From: Acinetobacter amyesii
GTDB lineage: Bacteria; Pseudomonadota; Gammaproteobacteria; Pseudomonadales; Moraxellaceae
DNA length: 64,000 nucleotides
Reading direction: 5' to 3'
Assembly (NCBI RefSeq): GCF_002018365.1
Contig: NZ_MVKX01000010.1
Location: 1-64,000 of the forward strand
Shown here: piece after piece, positions 36,493 to 46,342 of the stretch
Numbering within the stretch: the first letter of the stretch is position 1
Layout of the letters: every line of letters begins with the position of its first letter
Made by a program: the position numbers and the translations under genes
Notes under the pieces: generated by a model
What the model was told of the DNA's origin: nothing
Databases searched by the model: none
What the model saw: the letters and a program-made list of their open reading frames with translations, nothing else

Positions 36493-38190
36493 TTATTTAC
36501 GCTGTGGCACTTCAGCCCACCGTGCATAACTCTTCGTGCTTTTCAGCACAGCGCCCGCTTGTTTTGCAGCGACGCCACTATAGTCCTGAGAGAAACCATC
36601 TGAATTTTCATCAAAACTCGCACCATTAAATAATGGGAAAGTTCCAGCTTTTTTCTGAATCACCACATCATCAATCATCCAGCCACGGAAACCGTTATAA
36701 AGTTCATCGACCGTTCTGAATTGGAATTTCAGCTGAACATTGGCTTTGCCTGCATATTCATCTAATGAAATTGCTTCTTGCTGAACAGCAGCTGGCGCGA
36801 GGTTAAAGCCTAAATTGCTGTATGGGATCGGCGCGCGCTCATATGCAGAGGATGGATCTGCCAGCGGGTTTAATCGAGCCAAAGTCTTAAAGCTATTGCC
36901 GCCGTCGGTAGAAACTAAAATATTCATCAAGTCGAATCCTTGATTATTTGGATTGACCGACTCAATTTCCCACCATGTTTTAAAACTTAAACTCAAAGGC
37001 GCTTGATATTGGCTCAGATTAATGACAGGTGAAATCAATTCTCCCATATTGTCATACTGAGACGTACCGCCATCAAACTCTAGAGCAGTCGAAGAATCAC
37101 TTAAAGTACCAATGAAATTGCCATTTACTTTATCGCCATACCAATATGCTGTATTGCCCTGCAGCGGTTCTGGCACTTTGCCTTGGCTCTGATCATTCGG
37201 CGCCAAACGCACACGCTGATTGACCTTATTGTTTACAATGCCGTGACCTTTATTGAGCAACTGCCAATCGACATTGGCCACACTTGGCTGCGACCTTGTC
37301 CATGCATTGCGAGTAGCAGAGTCCGCTTCAAAAGTTTCACGCCATACCGCATCTGCAGACACTGTTTCAGGCAACACTTCAAATTGATAGCCCGATGCAG
37401 AAGAAGCAATGACCGTAACTTTTTTCGTAATGGTATTAATTCCTGCACCGCTAATGGTGAGCGTGGCATTTTTCAATGCTTCAAGCAGCATATTAGACAC
37501 GTTAAATGAAAGCGTGAAATATCCATTGGCATCAGTCAAAGCACTGACAAATGCGCCATTGGTCGCCGCACCGCCAGATAATGCGACTTGCGCATTCGCT
37601 AAAGGCGTCCCTTTAAAAATCACTTGACCAGACAATGTTCCGACCACGGCATCATTGACTGGCGCATCACTTAGAGTCTGACAGTCTTGATCTAAACAGT
37701 TGAGTACCACATTTAACACAATGCTCTTATTGGTATTTTTTGGATGGATCAAGAATGCCGAAACTGCAGACTGTCCATTTTTAGTGACCAAAACATAATA
37801 TGTGCCTGCAGCCAATTTAGGCAGTTTAACGATGCCTTGAGCATTGGCAAGGTAACTTTGACCTTTAAAATGAGTCGCTGTCGGTAAACTATTGATCGGT
37901 GGAAATAGCTGTTCAGAATCATCTGCTGTGATTGCATTTGTTGCTGTTTTCAAACTGCCTGCTTGTACCTTCTGCCACTCTTCATCACTAAAAATCTGAA
38001 TCGACGCTGCATTTAAGGCAAGATTATTCACATCTAATAAAGTCAGCTCTTCTACACTTTTCTGTACCATGGCATCGGCAACTGGCTCTGGCGGTATACT
38101 TCCAGTCTCATCACGATCATTACCGCCACATGCCGCTAAACCCAAGACACCCGTGACCATTATTATTTTTGCAAATGCGCTATTTTTCAT
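36493..38190 (-). CDS. Large lipoprotein with a carboxypeptidase-regulatory-like domain
   Basis: A 565-residue lipoprotein (signal ending GLAAC). Residues about 60-180 are a beta-rich region, about 185-280 form a carboxypeptidase-regulatory-like Ig fold (LSGQVIFKGTPLANAQVALSG; ALTDANGYFTLSF), and about 290-530 resemble choice-of-anchor/MAM-like jelly-roll modules (ETFEADSATRNAW; SFKTWWEIESV; GWMIDDVVIQ). It is probably surface-exposed or at the inner face of the outer membrane. I recognise no catalytic residues. Monocistronic. Confidence 0.75.
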   Translation of the reverse strand: MKNSAFAKIIMVTGVLGLAACGGNDRDETGSIPPEPVADAMVQKSVEELTLLDVNNLALNAASIQIFSDEEWQKVQAGSLKTATNAITADDSEQLFPPINSLPTATHFKGQSYLANAQGIVKLPKLAAGTYYVLVTKNGQSAVSAFLIHPKNTNKSIVLNVVLNCLDQDCQTLSDAPVNDAVVGTLSGQVIFKGTPLANAQVALSGGAATNGAFVSALTDANGYFTLSFNVSNMLLEALKNATLTISGAGINTITKKVTVIASSASGYQFEVLPETVSADAVWRETFEADSATRNAWTRSQPSVANVDWQLLNKGHGIVNNKVNQRVRLAPNDQSQGKVPEPLQGNTAYWYGDKVNGNFIGTLSDSSTALEFDGGTSQYDNMGELISPVINLSQYQAPLSLSFKTWWEIESVNPNNQGFDLMNILVSTDGGNSFKTLARLNPLADPSSAYERAPIPYSNLGFNLAPAAVQQEAISLDEYAGKANVQLKFQFRTVDELYNGFRGWMIDDVVIQKKAGTFPLFNGASFDENSDGFSQDYSGVAAKQAGAVLKSTKSYARWAEVPQRK

Positions 38191-38381
38191 CTGTTCTGCC
38201 CTCTGGCTGTTCCATTTTTAAAAATTGTTATCTCTACATTGAACTCTGCCAGCCCAAACATACTGGTGAATATTCAAGCAAAATAATAACCAATATTCAT
38301 TAAATGCGCAAATTTCGCATTTTAAATGCTTATGGATTTTGTTGTTCTTGTTTTTAAAATTAATTTAGCTAGACATGTGAC

Positions 38382-38410
38382 AAAAAAAAACAGGCCGAAG
38401 CCTGTCTTTT
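38382..38410 (-). terminator. Terminator after baeR
   Basis: On the minus strand GACAGGC-TTCG-GCCTGTT is followed by TTTTTTT. Confidence 0.9.
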
Positions 38411-38427
38411 AAAATTTATAATCTATT

Positions 38428-39114
38428 TTAATCTTCTGGATATTCAAAACGATAGCCGACGCCATATACGGCTTGAATCCATTCGTGACGGTTTCCAGTT
38501 TCAGCCGCATCCGAAATTTTACGGCGCAGGTTTTTAATATGGCTGTCAATCACACGGTCAGCCACTTCAAAACTGTCTGGATTGATATGATCCAGTAACT
38601 GCGCACGTGAATACACCTGCCCTACATGCTCTAAAAACAACTCAAGTAAACGAAACTCAGTTGGCGTTAAGCTCAGCGCTTTTTGTTGATACCAAATGCG
38701 TTGCTGTGCTTTGTCCATACGGAATAAATCATTCACCTCTGGCTCTGCTTTACGTTCTAAACGACGTAATACCGCTTGCACACGTGCCACCAATTCTTTC
38801 GGACTAAATGGTTTGCAGACATAATCGTCAGCACCCATATTGAGCCCCAATACACGGTCAATTTCTTCAGTGCGTGCAGTCACCATAATAATCGGCAAAT
38901 CAGACTGCTCACGGACTTTACGGCAAATGGTTAAGCCATCCATACGTGGCACCATCAGGTCTAAAATCATCAGACTCGGTTTACGTTGTGTGAAGCTGTC
39001 ATAGGCTTCTTGCCCATCATGAAACATGCTGACTTCAAAGCCTGCAGCCTCTAGATAATCACGCACCAGCTGTGCAAGTTCCACTTCATCTTCAACCAAC
39101 ATGATATGTTTCAT
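38428..39114 (-). CDS. baeR: OmpR-family response regulator BaeR
   Basis: A 228-residue regulator: receiver domain (1-120) with acidic pocket VEDE, phospho-acceptor Asp52 in LMILDLMVPRMDG and Lys in VCKPFSPKEL, then a winged-helix DNA-binding domain (about 130-225) with LTPTEFRLLELF and DRVIDSHIKNLRRKI. It lies 12 nt after baeS. In A. baumannii, BaeSR responds to envelope stress and raises efflux-pump expression; the same length and gene order support the name. Confidence 0.92.
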   Translation of the reverse strand: MKHIMLVEDEVELAQLVRDYLEAAGFEVSMFHDGQEAYDSFTQRKPSLMILDLMVPRMDGLTICRKVREQSDLPIIMVTARTEEIDRVLGLNMGADDYVCKPFSPKELVARVQAVLRRLERKAEPEVNDLFRMDKAQQRIWYQQKALSLTPTEFRLLELFLEHVGQVYSRAQLLDHINPDSFEVADRVIDSHIKNLRRKISDAAETGNRHEWIQAVYGVGYRFEYPED

Positions 39115-39126
39115 GCATGCTTCCTT

Positions 39127-40803
39127 TTAATGTTTCATCTGTTTGGGAAATGTCAATTTGCAGCGCAAACCGCCCAATGGAGAATGATCAAAACTCAATT
39201 CTCCGCCCAATGCTCTAGCTATTTTTACGGATAACGCCAATCCTAATCCTGTACCACCGGTTGCACGCGTGCGCGAATCATCCACACGATAGAAACGCTC
39301 ACCTAAACGTGACAACTGTTCATCAGTTAGACCAAATGGGCTGTCATCGACATACACGGTCCAATGCGTTTCATCTTGCTCAGTTTGTACATGCACTTCA
39401 CCACCGGCTTCCGTATAACGAATACTGTTGCCCAATAAGTTGACCATAATCTGTTTAAAACGGTCTATATCTAATTGTAATGAAGTCCCTTCGCCCGTTG
39501 CGGTAATTTTCAAATCGGCTTGCTCAAACTTCGGCTTAAAGCTTTCAACTTCTTGCATCACTACATCCCAAGGATTGAGCGTAGTCAAATAACAATTCAG
39601 TTGTTGTGCATCGGCTTGCGCCAAATCCGCCAAATCTTTGGTCAATTTTTTCAAACTACTCACTTGATTGAGCATTGAAGCAAAATGCTCTGGCGTTGGC
39701 TTACGAATACCGTCCTGCATCGCCTCAATTTGAGCCTGCAACACGGCCAATGGGGTTTTCAATTCATGTGAAGTATCGGCCACCCATTGACGACGTGACG
39801 TTTCATGCTGATCGAGAATCACAGCCAACTGGTTCAATTCATTTGATAAATCGCCGAGTTCATCATTACGGTTCACCGCGACTTGATGTTGATAATTGCC
39901 CTTGGTTAACTCACGTGTCCCCATTAACAAACGCTGAATCGGTTTTTTAAAGTAGGTCGCCAATAACAGTGCAGCAATTAAACTTGCAATAAATGTAAGC
40001 ACATAAACCAATAACAAATAACGTTTTTGCTTACTAAAGAAGTTAATACTGATCGCATCATCTTGCTCGAGTACAGGTTTGAGCCCCAAATACCCCACGA
40101 TTTGATTATTTACCATAATCGGACGATAAGAAATCTGTTCATCTGTCGGTTCGCCCACAACAAATTGGCGCTGTGCATCATATAAAGATAAACGCGAACT
40201 CAAGCCCAAGCGGTCAGGCATTTGAATAAACTGTTTTTTACCACCATTGTTGGTATTGTTTTGAGAGGATTGACCGGCATCTTTATCTTTTTCATCCGCA
40301 TTCGACTCTTTGGGACGAAATACATTTTGATTCGCACTTAAAGGAAATTTTAAACCTTCAAAGGGTTGAAACTCAGACGGTAAGTTTTGTTCCAGCCATT
40401 TCAGCTCTTCAGTTTTTTGTTCTGCCGTTTGCTGTGACGTTGCCAACATCGATGCTGCATTCAAACTATGATCTTGGAAATAGCGCTGCTGCAATGCAAT
40501 GTCATATTGACGACGCAGCCACCACCGAGAGAGACGATCATAGTCATCTGGCGCTGCCTGCCCTTCAATTTGCAAAATCTGCGCCTGAATCGCATTGCCC
40601 CAATCATGATAAACCGTATATACATCGGCTAAATTTTCAATGACATGGTCAAGCTTTTGCATCTCGACATCGGCCACATATTTGGTGAAATTACGCTGCA
40701 TATTCCAATGCAACACGCCAAGACTTACCGTTGTGATGACGAGCGTCGTCAACAGCACAGTCAGAAACAAGCGTAAGGCAATCGGGATACGACGTATTTT
40801 CAA
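39127..40803 (-). CDS. baeS: Envelope-stress sensor histidine kinase BaeS
   Basis: A 558-residue membrane kinase: first helix (about 9-30), a long periplasmic sensor with a low-complexity Asn/Gly/Lys-rich insert (around SQNNTNNGGKKQ), second helix (about 258-283), HAMP, HisKA with phospho-His in VADTSHELKTPLAV, and HATPase with NLLGNSIRYTEAGG, GLTDEQ and GTGLGLAL. The DxGxG-type box reads VDDSPFGL, so its usual Gly is Ser-Pro here. It forms an operon with baeR and is divergent from a lipoprotein gene. Confidence 0.92.
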   Translation of the reverse strand: MKIRRIPIALRLFLTVLLTTLVITTVSLGVLHWNMQRNFTKYVADVEMQKLDHVIENLADVYTVYHDWGNAIQAQILQIEGQAAPDDYDRLSRWWLRRQYDIALQQRYFQDHSLNAASMLATSQQTAEQKTEELKWLEQNLPSEFQPFEGLKFPLSANQNVFRPKESNADEKDKDAGQSSQNNTNNGGKKQFIQMPDRLGLSSRLSLYDAQRQFVVGEPTDEQISYRPIMVNNQIVGYLGLKPVLEQDDAISINFFSKQKRYLLLVYVLTFIASLIAALLLATYFKKPIQRLLMGTRELTKGNYQHQVAVNRNDELGDLSNELNQLAVILDQHETSRRQWVADTSHELKTPLAVLQAQIEAMQDGIRKPTPEHFASMLNQVSSLKKLTKDLADLAQADAQQLNCYLTTLNPWDVVMQEVESFKPKFEQADLKITATGEGTSLQLDIDRFKQIMVNLLGNSIRYTEAGGEVHVQTEQDETHWTVYVDDSPFGLTDEQLSRLGERFYRVDDSRTRATGGTGLGLALSVKIARALGGELSFDHSPLGGLRCKLTFPKQMKH

Positions 40804-40937
40804 AAGAGAACTCTCATTTTTCTTCTATATTCATTATTGTAGCGAACACGCAACTAAAAAACTCTCCATTGTTTCTACATCTTTATTATTTAATCTTTAA
40901 CCATCGAAAAAATATCTAATCTGGTGGGGTATAGACT

Positions 40938-41567
40938 ATGAAACAAATGACCAAAATGGCTTTAATCGGTGCAAGCGTATTGAGCATGGGTGCATTAACT
41001 GCCTGTCAATCGACAACCGCACCAAAAGATAACGATCATGGCCGTATGATGAAACAACATCATGGTGATCAAGATCGTCGTATGTCACCTGAGCAACGTG
41101 AACATTTTAAACAAATGCGTGCCGAGCAACGTCAAGTGTTTGCTGATATGCAAAAAGCCTGCGATGGCAAGGCTACAGGTTCAACAGTTCAAGTAAAAGC
41201 TGGCGATAAAAACATTGATGGTACATGTACCATGGTGTTCAAAGCAGACCGTCAAGACATGAAAAAAGCACGTGGTGAACACAAACCAATGCGCGGTGAA
41301 CATCGCCCAATGCGTGGCGACATGCGTGGTCAGATGCAACGCGGTGAGCCAATGACTGATGCAAAACGTGCAGAACTGACTAAACAGTTTGATCAGCGTT
41401 TAGCTGAACGCCAAGCAAAGCAACAAGCGATTATGAAAGCATGCCAAGGCAAGACTGATGGCAGTGCGGTTGCGATTAAAGATGGCGAACAGCAAATCAA
41501 TGGTAAATGTGAAGTGCGTTTCCAACCTAAAGCCCCTGTTGCCCCAACGCCAGCACCAGTGAAATAA
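40938..41567 (+). CDS. Lipoprotein with duplicated cysteine module, divergent from baeSR
   Basis: A 209-residue lipoprotein with signal and lipobox GALTAC. Two homologous modules of about 33 residues, starting MQKACDGKATGS (about 72) and IMKACQGKTDGS (about 162), each hold two cysteines. Each is preceded by a charged helix beginning MSPEQRE or MTDAKRA. Between them lies a Met/Arg/His-rich stretch of MRGEHRP-type repeats. It is probably periplasmic, Spy/CpxP-like in its helical charged parts. Position next to BaeSR suggests it belongs to that stress response. Function unknown. Confidence 0.78.
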   Translation: MKQMTKMALIGASVLSMGALTACQSTTAPKDNDHGRMMKQHHGDQDRRMSPEQREHFKQMRAEQRQVFADMQKACDGKATGSTVQVKAGDKNIDGTCTMVFKADRQDMKKARGEHKPMRGEHRPMRGDMRGQMQRGEPMTDAKRAELTKQFDQRLAERQAKQQAIMKACQGKTDGSAVAIKDGEQQINGKCEVRFQPKAPVAPTPAPVK

Positions 41568-41596
41568 TCCAAACTTAGATCGCAATACCATTGCGT

Positions 41597-41628
41597 AAAA
41601 AAAGGCACTCCAAGGAGTGCCTTTTTTA
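41597..41628 (+). terminator. Terminator after the lipoprotein gene
   Basis: AAGGCACTCC-AA-GGAGTGCCTT followed by TTTT, with an A-run before it. Confidence 0.92.
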
Positions 41629-41885
41629 TTGGACATATCTTTTTACGCTTTTTGACTATTTGTGTCATTCATTTTCAGCCAAAAGTGTTTACACTCAATG
41701 CACTTAGCATTTTCAAGGGATATTTCTTTGACTTTACAGTCACCAACAAATCGCCCTGAAATGCTTGTACCCAATAAGAAGATGTTGCACGATTAGAACC
41801 ATTCCAATACGTGTCATTGAAGACACGTTCAAATGTTTATTTAGGATTACTAACGCTGGTAGAAACCAGTATTGAGGAAAACGAT
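41629..41885 (+). other. Leader region of the first acyl-CoA dehydrogenase gene
   Basis: No gene. Two small perfect hairpins lie in the presumed leader: CGTGTC-ATTGAA-GACACG (41812-41829) and CTGGT-AGAA-ACCAG (41856-41869). The second ends 4 nt before the GAGG ribosome site, so it could modulate translation. Confidence 0.4.
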
Positions 41886-43688
41886 ATGCCACAATACAAA
41901 GCGCCCTTACGTGATATGCAATTTGTTCTGCATGAACTTTTAAAAGCAGAAGATCACTATGCACAACTGCCTGCATTTTCTGACACCGTAAGCCGTGAGT
42001 TGGTTGACCAATATCTAGAAGCTGCTGCTGACTTCTGTGAAAATGAACTTTCTCCTCTTAACCAAGTCGGCGACCGTGAAGGTTGTACTTGGAATGATGG
42101 CGTTGTCACAACACCAACTGGTTTTAAAGAAGCGTATCAAAAATATATCGAACTTGGTTTCCCGTCTTTGTCTGCTGAAGAACAGTATGGCGGTCAAGGT
42201 CTACCTGTTTCACTAGGTAACATCATTTCTGAAATGGTGGGTACGTCAAACTGGGCTTGGGGTATGTATCCTGGTCTATCTCATGGTGCTGTACGTACTT
42301 TAGAACACCACGGTTCACAAGAACAAAAAGACGCTTACCTGCCTAAACTTGTTTCAGGTGAATGGACAGGTACCATGTGCTTAACAGAATCTCATGCAGG
42401 TTCTGACTTAGGTATTATCCGTTCTAAAGCTGAACCGCAAGCGGATGGCAGCTATGCAATTTCTGGCGAGAAAATCTTTATCTCTGCTGGTGAACACGAC
42501 ATGGCTGAAAACATCATCCACATCGTACTTGCTCGTCTTCCAGGCGCACCGAAAGGCACTAAAGGTATTTCATTATTTATTGTTCCTAAATTCAACCTCA
42601 ATGCTGACGGCACTGTAGGCGAACGCAACGCAGTACGTTGTGGTTCGATTGAACACAAAATGGGTATCCATGGTAACGCGACTTGTGTCATCAACTTTGA
42701 TAACGCAAAAGGTTTCTTGATTGGCCCTGAAAACCGCGGTCTAAACTGCATGTTCACATTCATGAACACTGCACGTATCGGTACTGCTGTACAAGGCCTT
42801 TCAGCTTCTGAAGGCGCTTTCCAAGGTGCGCTGGCTTATGCAAAAGACCGTTTGGCAATGCGTTCACTTTCAGGCCCTAAAGCACCTGAAAAAGAAGCAG
42901 ATCCAATCATTGTTCACCCTGCTGTACGCAACATGCTCATGACTCAAAAATCATTTGCTGAAGCTGGTCGTGCGCTGGTTTACTTATTGTCTTTCCATGC
43001 CGATATCGTGGAACAAGGTGCAACTGAAGAAGAACGTAAATTCTCTGACAACATCTTGTCTCTATTAACACCAATTGCTAAAGCATTCTTAACTGAAACA
43101 GGTTCTGAATCTGCGAAACACGGTGTTCAAGTCTTCGGTGGTCATGGTTTCATTTCAGAACACGGTATGGAGCAAATCGTACGTGATACACGTATCTCTT
43201 GCTTGTACGAAGGTACGACTGAAATTCAAGCAATTGACTTGTTAGGCCGTAAAGTATTGGGTACTCAAGGTGCAATGTTGAAAGACTTCACCAAGATCAT
43301 CCATAAATTTGTTGAAGCTAACAAAGACAACGCTGCCATGAAAGAATTTGTTGAGCCGCTTGCTGCGCTAAACAAAGAATGGGGCGACCTAACCATGCAG
43401 ATTGGTATGAAAGCAATGCAAAACCCTGAAGAAGTGGGTGCTGCTGCGGTCGATTACCTGTACTTCTCTGGTTATGTAACGCTTGCTTACCTATGGGCTC
43501 GTATGGCGTTAGTTGCACAAGAAACTTTAGCTGCAGGAACAACAGATGTTGATTTCTACAATGCAAAAGTAACGACTGCTCGCTTCTACTTCAAGAAAAT
43601 CTTACCGCGCGTTCGTTCTCATGTAGAAGTGATCGCAGGTGGCCTAGATCCTCTTATGGCATTGGATGCAGAACACTTTGCATTCTAA
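41886..43688 (+). CDS. Acyl-CoA dehydrogenase (FadE-like, 600 aa, C-terminal extension)
   Basis: A 600-residue flavoenzyme. The FAD/acyl-CoA site has GTMCLTESHAGSDLGIIRSKA and EKIFISAGEHDMAENI, the catalytic Glu lies in SCLYEGTTEIQAIDLLGRKV, and the FAD-binding QVFGGHGFISEHGMEQIVRD is present. About 120 residues follow the usual fold, as in the long bacterial class with a C-terminal helical domain. It should act on medium to long acyl-CoA in beta-oxidation. The ATG at 41886 follows GAGGAAAA. About half its residues match the next gene. Confidence 0.93.
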   Translation: MPQYKAPLRDMQFVLHELLKAEDHYAQLPAFSDTVSRELVDQYLEAAADFCENELSPLNQVGDREGCTWNDGVVTTPTGFKEAYQKYIELGFPSLSAEEQYGGQGLPVSLGNIISEMVGTSNWAWGMYPGLSHGAVRTLEHHGSQEQKDAYLPKLVSGEWTGTMCLTESHAGSDLGIIRSKAEPQADGSYAISGEKIFISAGEHDMAENIIHIVLARLPGAPKGTKGISLFIVPKFNLNADGTVGERNAVRCGSIEHKMGIHGNATCVINFDNAKGFLIGPENRGLNCMFTFMNTARIGTAVQGLSASEGAFQGALAYAKDRLAMRSLSGPKAPEKEADPIIVHPAVRNMLMTQKSFAEAGRALVYLLSFHADIVEQGATEEERKFSDNILSLLTPIAKAFLTETGSESAKHGVQVFGGHGFISEHGMEQIVRDTRISCLYEGTTEIQAIDLLGRKVLGTQGAMLKDFTKIIHKFVEANKDNAAMKEFVEPLAALNKEWGDLTMQIGMKAMQNPEEVGAAAVDYLYFSGYVTLAYLWARMALVAQETLAAGTTDVDFYNAKVTTARFYFKKILPRVRSHVEVIAGGLDPLMALDAEHFAF

Positions 43689-43741
43689 TGTGAATATCTA
43701 AAGCATATTCAAAAAATTGTACTCTTGAGTGCAGAAATAGA

Positions 43742-43775
43742 GAAAGGACGGTCATAGCATTGGCAGTCCTTTTTC
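43742..43775 (+). terminator. Probable terminator between the two dehydrogenase genes
   Basis: AAAGGAC, a 16-nt loop, GTCCTTT, then TTCTTT. The loop is long, so strength is uncertain. Confidence 0.55.
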
Positions 43776-43881
43776 TTTATAAATAGTCCCATAATTTTAC
43801 TTTGGTCAATTTTCTCCACGCTTTGTGTCGATACAAATTGCCCTAAGTCCACAGATTCAAACAATAAACAGGTGAACGAAC

Positions 43882-45663
43882 ATGCCAATTTATAATGCGC
43901 CGCTTGCAGATATGAAATTCATCTTAAATGATGTTTTTAAAGCAGAACAATTCTGGCAAAACAACGAAAATCTTGCTCACGTTGATGCTGCAACTGCAGA
44001 AGCCATTCTTGAAGAAATGGCAAAATTTGCGCAAAACGTCACTCATCCTTTAAACCGTACAGGTGATGAAGAAGGCGCAACCTATAGCAATGGCAATGTC
44101 ACGACTCCTGCTGGTTTTAAAGAAGCATTTAAACAATATGCAGAAGGCGGCTGGATTGGTCTAGGTGCAGACGAAGAATGGGGCGGACAAGGCATGCCAA
44201 AAATGCTGACTGTTCTGTCTGACGAAATGCTGTTTGCAACCAACCCATCATTCATGCTCTACCCGCTTCTTTCTGTAGGTGCAGGCATGGCCTTAAACAG
44301 CTATGCATCACAAGAGCAAAAAGAAACTTATTTGCCAAAAATGTACACAGGTGAATGGTCAGGCACCATGTGTTTAACTGAACCGCATGCAGGTACAGAC
44401 TTAGGCATTATCAAAACTAAAGCTGAACGTAATGAAGACGGTACTTATAACATTACTGGTACTAAAATCTTCATCACTGGCGGTGACCACGACCTTTCTG
44501 AAAACATCATTCACTTAGTTTTAGCGAAAACACCGGATGCGCCTGCGGGCTCACGTGGTATTTCACTCTTCATCGTACCTAAATTCTTGGTGAATGCAGA
44601 CGGTTCTCTAGGTGAGCGCAATGCTGCAGGCCCTGGTTCTATTGAACATAAAATGGGGATCAAAGCGTCTGCAACATGTGTGATGAACTTTGACGGCGCA
44701 AAAGGCTACCTCGTTGGTAAAGAGAACGAAGGTCTTGCTGCAATGTTCGTGATGATGAACTACGAACGTCTGTCTATGGGTATTCAAGGCCTAGGTGCTT
44801 CTGAATTTGCCTACCAAAATGCTGCGCAATATGCGACTGACCGCCTGCAAGGCCGCAGCGCTTCTGGCGTGCAATCCCCAGCAAAACCTGCAGACAGCAT
44901 CCTTGTACACGGTGATGTACGTCGTATGTTGCTAAATGCACGTGCCAACAATGAAGCATCTCGTGCATTTGCGGTTTATGTCGGTCAACAACTGGACATT
45001 ACCAAGTTCTCTACTGACCCAGAAGCAGTCAAAGCAGCCAATAACCGTGTTGCGCTGTTAACACCTATTGCGAAAGCGTACTTAACAGATACAGCTTTCC
45101 AAGCAACGCTTGATGCTCAAATGGTGTTTGGTGGTCATGGCTTTATTCGTGAATGGGGTATGGAACAATGTATCCGTGACCTACGTATCGCACAGATTTA
45201 CGAAGGAACCAACGGTGTTCAGTCTCAAGACTTAATTGGTCGTAAAACCATTAAGTGCAATGGTGAATTCATTGCTGAATATATCCAAGAAATCCGTGAT
45301 TTTGCCAATAACTTAGATGCCAGCTTGAACTACATCAAAGATGCAACCTTAGATGCAGCAGCTGAAGTTGAAGCTGTAACTCAATATGTACTTGAAGCTG
45401 CTCGTGAAAACATTGAGTTCCCGAACTCAGCCGCGGTTGATTACCTACATGCTGTAGGCTTACTCAGCTTTGCCTATATGTTTGCCCGCATTGCAGATGC
45501 AGCAAAAGACAAAGATGGCGAGTTCTACCAAAACAAACTTGCACTGACTCTTTACTTCACGCAGCGTATTTTACCTGAATTGGCTTTACGTATTGCTAAA
45601 GTGAAAGCAGGTTCTGAAGTAATCATGAACTTCTCTGAAGATTACTTTACCAACCAAGCTTAA
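43882..45663 (+). CDS. Acyl-CoA dehydrogenase, paralogue of the preceding gene (593 aa)
   Basis: A 593-residue flavoenzyme with the same domain order: GTMCLTEPHAGTDLGIIKTKA, TKIFITGGDHDLSENI, MVFGGHGFIREWGMEQCIRD and the catalytic Glu in AQIYEGTNGVQSQDLIGRK. It starts with MPIYNAPLADMKFIL, parallel to MPQYKAPLRDMQFVL in the first gene, so the pair arose by tandem duplication. Differences around the substrate cavity suggest different chain-length preference. Separated from its partner by 193 bp and a probable terminator. Confidence 0.93.
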   Translation: MPIYNAPLADMKFILNDVFKAEQFWQNNENLAHVDAATAEAILEEMAKFAQNVTHPLNRTGDEEGATYSNGNVTTPAGFKEAFKQYAEGGWIGLGADEEWGGQGMPKMLTVLSDEMLFATNPSFMLYPLLSVGAGMALNSYASQEQKETYLPKMYTGEWSGTMCLTEPHAGTDLGIIKTKAERNEDGTYNITGTKIFITGGDHDLSENIIHLVLAKTPDAPAGSRGISLFIVPKFLVNADGSLGERNAAGPGSIEHKMGIKASATCVMNFDGAKGYLVGKENEGLAAMFVMMNYERLSMGIQGLGASEFAYQNAAQYATDRLQGRSASGVQSPAKPADSILVHGDVRRMLLNARANNEASRAFAVYVGQQLDITKFSTDPEAVKAANNRVALLTPIAKAYLTDTAFQATLDAQMVFGGHGFIREWGMEQCIRDLRIAQIYEGTNGVQSQDLIGRKTIKCNGEFIAEYIQEIRDFANNLDASLNYIKDATLDAAAEVEAVTQYVLEAARENIEFPNSAAVDYLHAVGLLSFAYMFARIADAAKDKDGEFYQNKLALTLYFTQRILPELALRIAKVKAGSEVIMNFSEDYFTNQA

Positions 45664-45682
45664 GCCTCTTTAAGTTTGAAAT

Positions 45683-45713
45683 AAAAAAAGCCCGAATATT
45701 CGGGCTTTTTTTT
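45683..45713 (+). terminator. Terminator after the dehydrogenase pair
   Basis: AAAAAAGCCCGAA-TA-TTCGGGCTTTTTT, long A- and T-runs; may work for both strands. Confidence 0.92.
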
Positions 45714-45782
45714 ATTCATTTACTACTCTTATTACATAACCACTGAGTACAACTTTTTTCAAAAAATCATAAGAATATTTAC

Positions 45783-46328
45783 TTATTCGCAATCACCTAA
45801 TTCCATTCGATATGTAAAACAAAGATGGAGCTGATCGTCTAGCATTGGAAATTTAGCCCAATGCGCTTTCTCTTTATCTTGTTTAAACCCTGCCTTCATT
45901 AAGACATTTTGTGATGCTAGATGTTCCTCAGCACAAAAAGATGAAACAACATTCGTGACTTGATTCTGCTTTAAATACTTAATTCCCCCAATTAAAGCCT
46001 CAGTCATATAACCACAACCATGAAAATTCACCCCTAACCCAAAATGTATTTCTCCATGGTTTTCTTGATTGAAGAAATACAGTAAGCCCATCGCTAAATG
46101 CGTATTCTTATCACTAATCACCCATGCAAAATCAGGATTGTTTATCGACCAATAATGATCTGCCCACTTTTCTAAAACACTCTTGGTCTGTTGAATCGTT
46201 AAATGTGGCAACCGCTGCAGATACCGAGTTGCGTCTATATTCGAAAAATATGTTTCGTATAATGAAATTTCATCTCCTAACTGATACTTTCTCAGGCATA
46301 AACGTTCCGTTTCAATCATATTGGGCAT
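45783..46328 (-). CDS. GNAT-family N-acetyltransferase, RimJ/RimL type
   Basis: A 181-residue cytosolic enzyme of the type that acetylates an amino group with acetyl-CoA. Pattern: IETERLCLRKYQLGDE start, MGLLYFFN strand, GEIHFGLGVNFHGCGYMTEAL covering the CoA loop, and ASQNVLMKAGFKQD. The CoA loop is less regular than usual (HGCGYMTE for the common Q-x-x-G-x-G/A). Target unknown. It is 14 nt downstream of paiB and may be cotranscribed. Confidence 0.82.
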   Translation of the reverse strand: MPNMIETERLCLRKYQLGDEISLYETYFSNIDATRYLQRLPHLTIQQTKSVLEKWADHYWSINNPDFAWVISDKNTHLAMGLLYFFNQENHGEIHFGLGVNFHGCGYMTEALIGGIKYLKQNQVTNVVSSFCAEEHLASQNVLMKAGFKQDKEKAHWAKFPMLDDQLHLCFTYRMELGDCE

Positions 46329-46342
46329 GATTCTTTAGCCTA

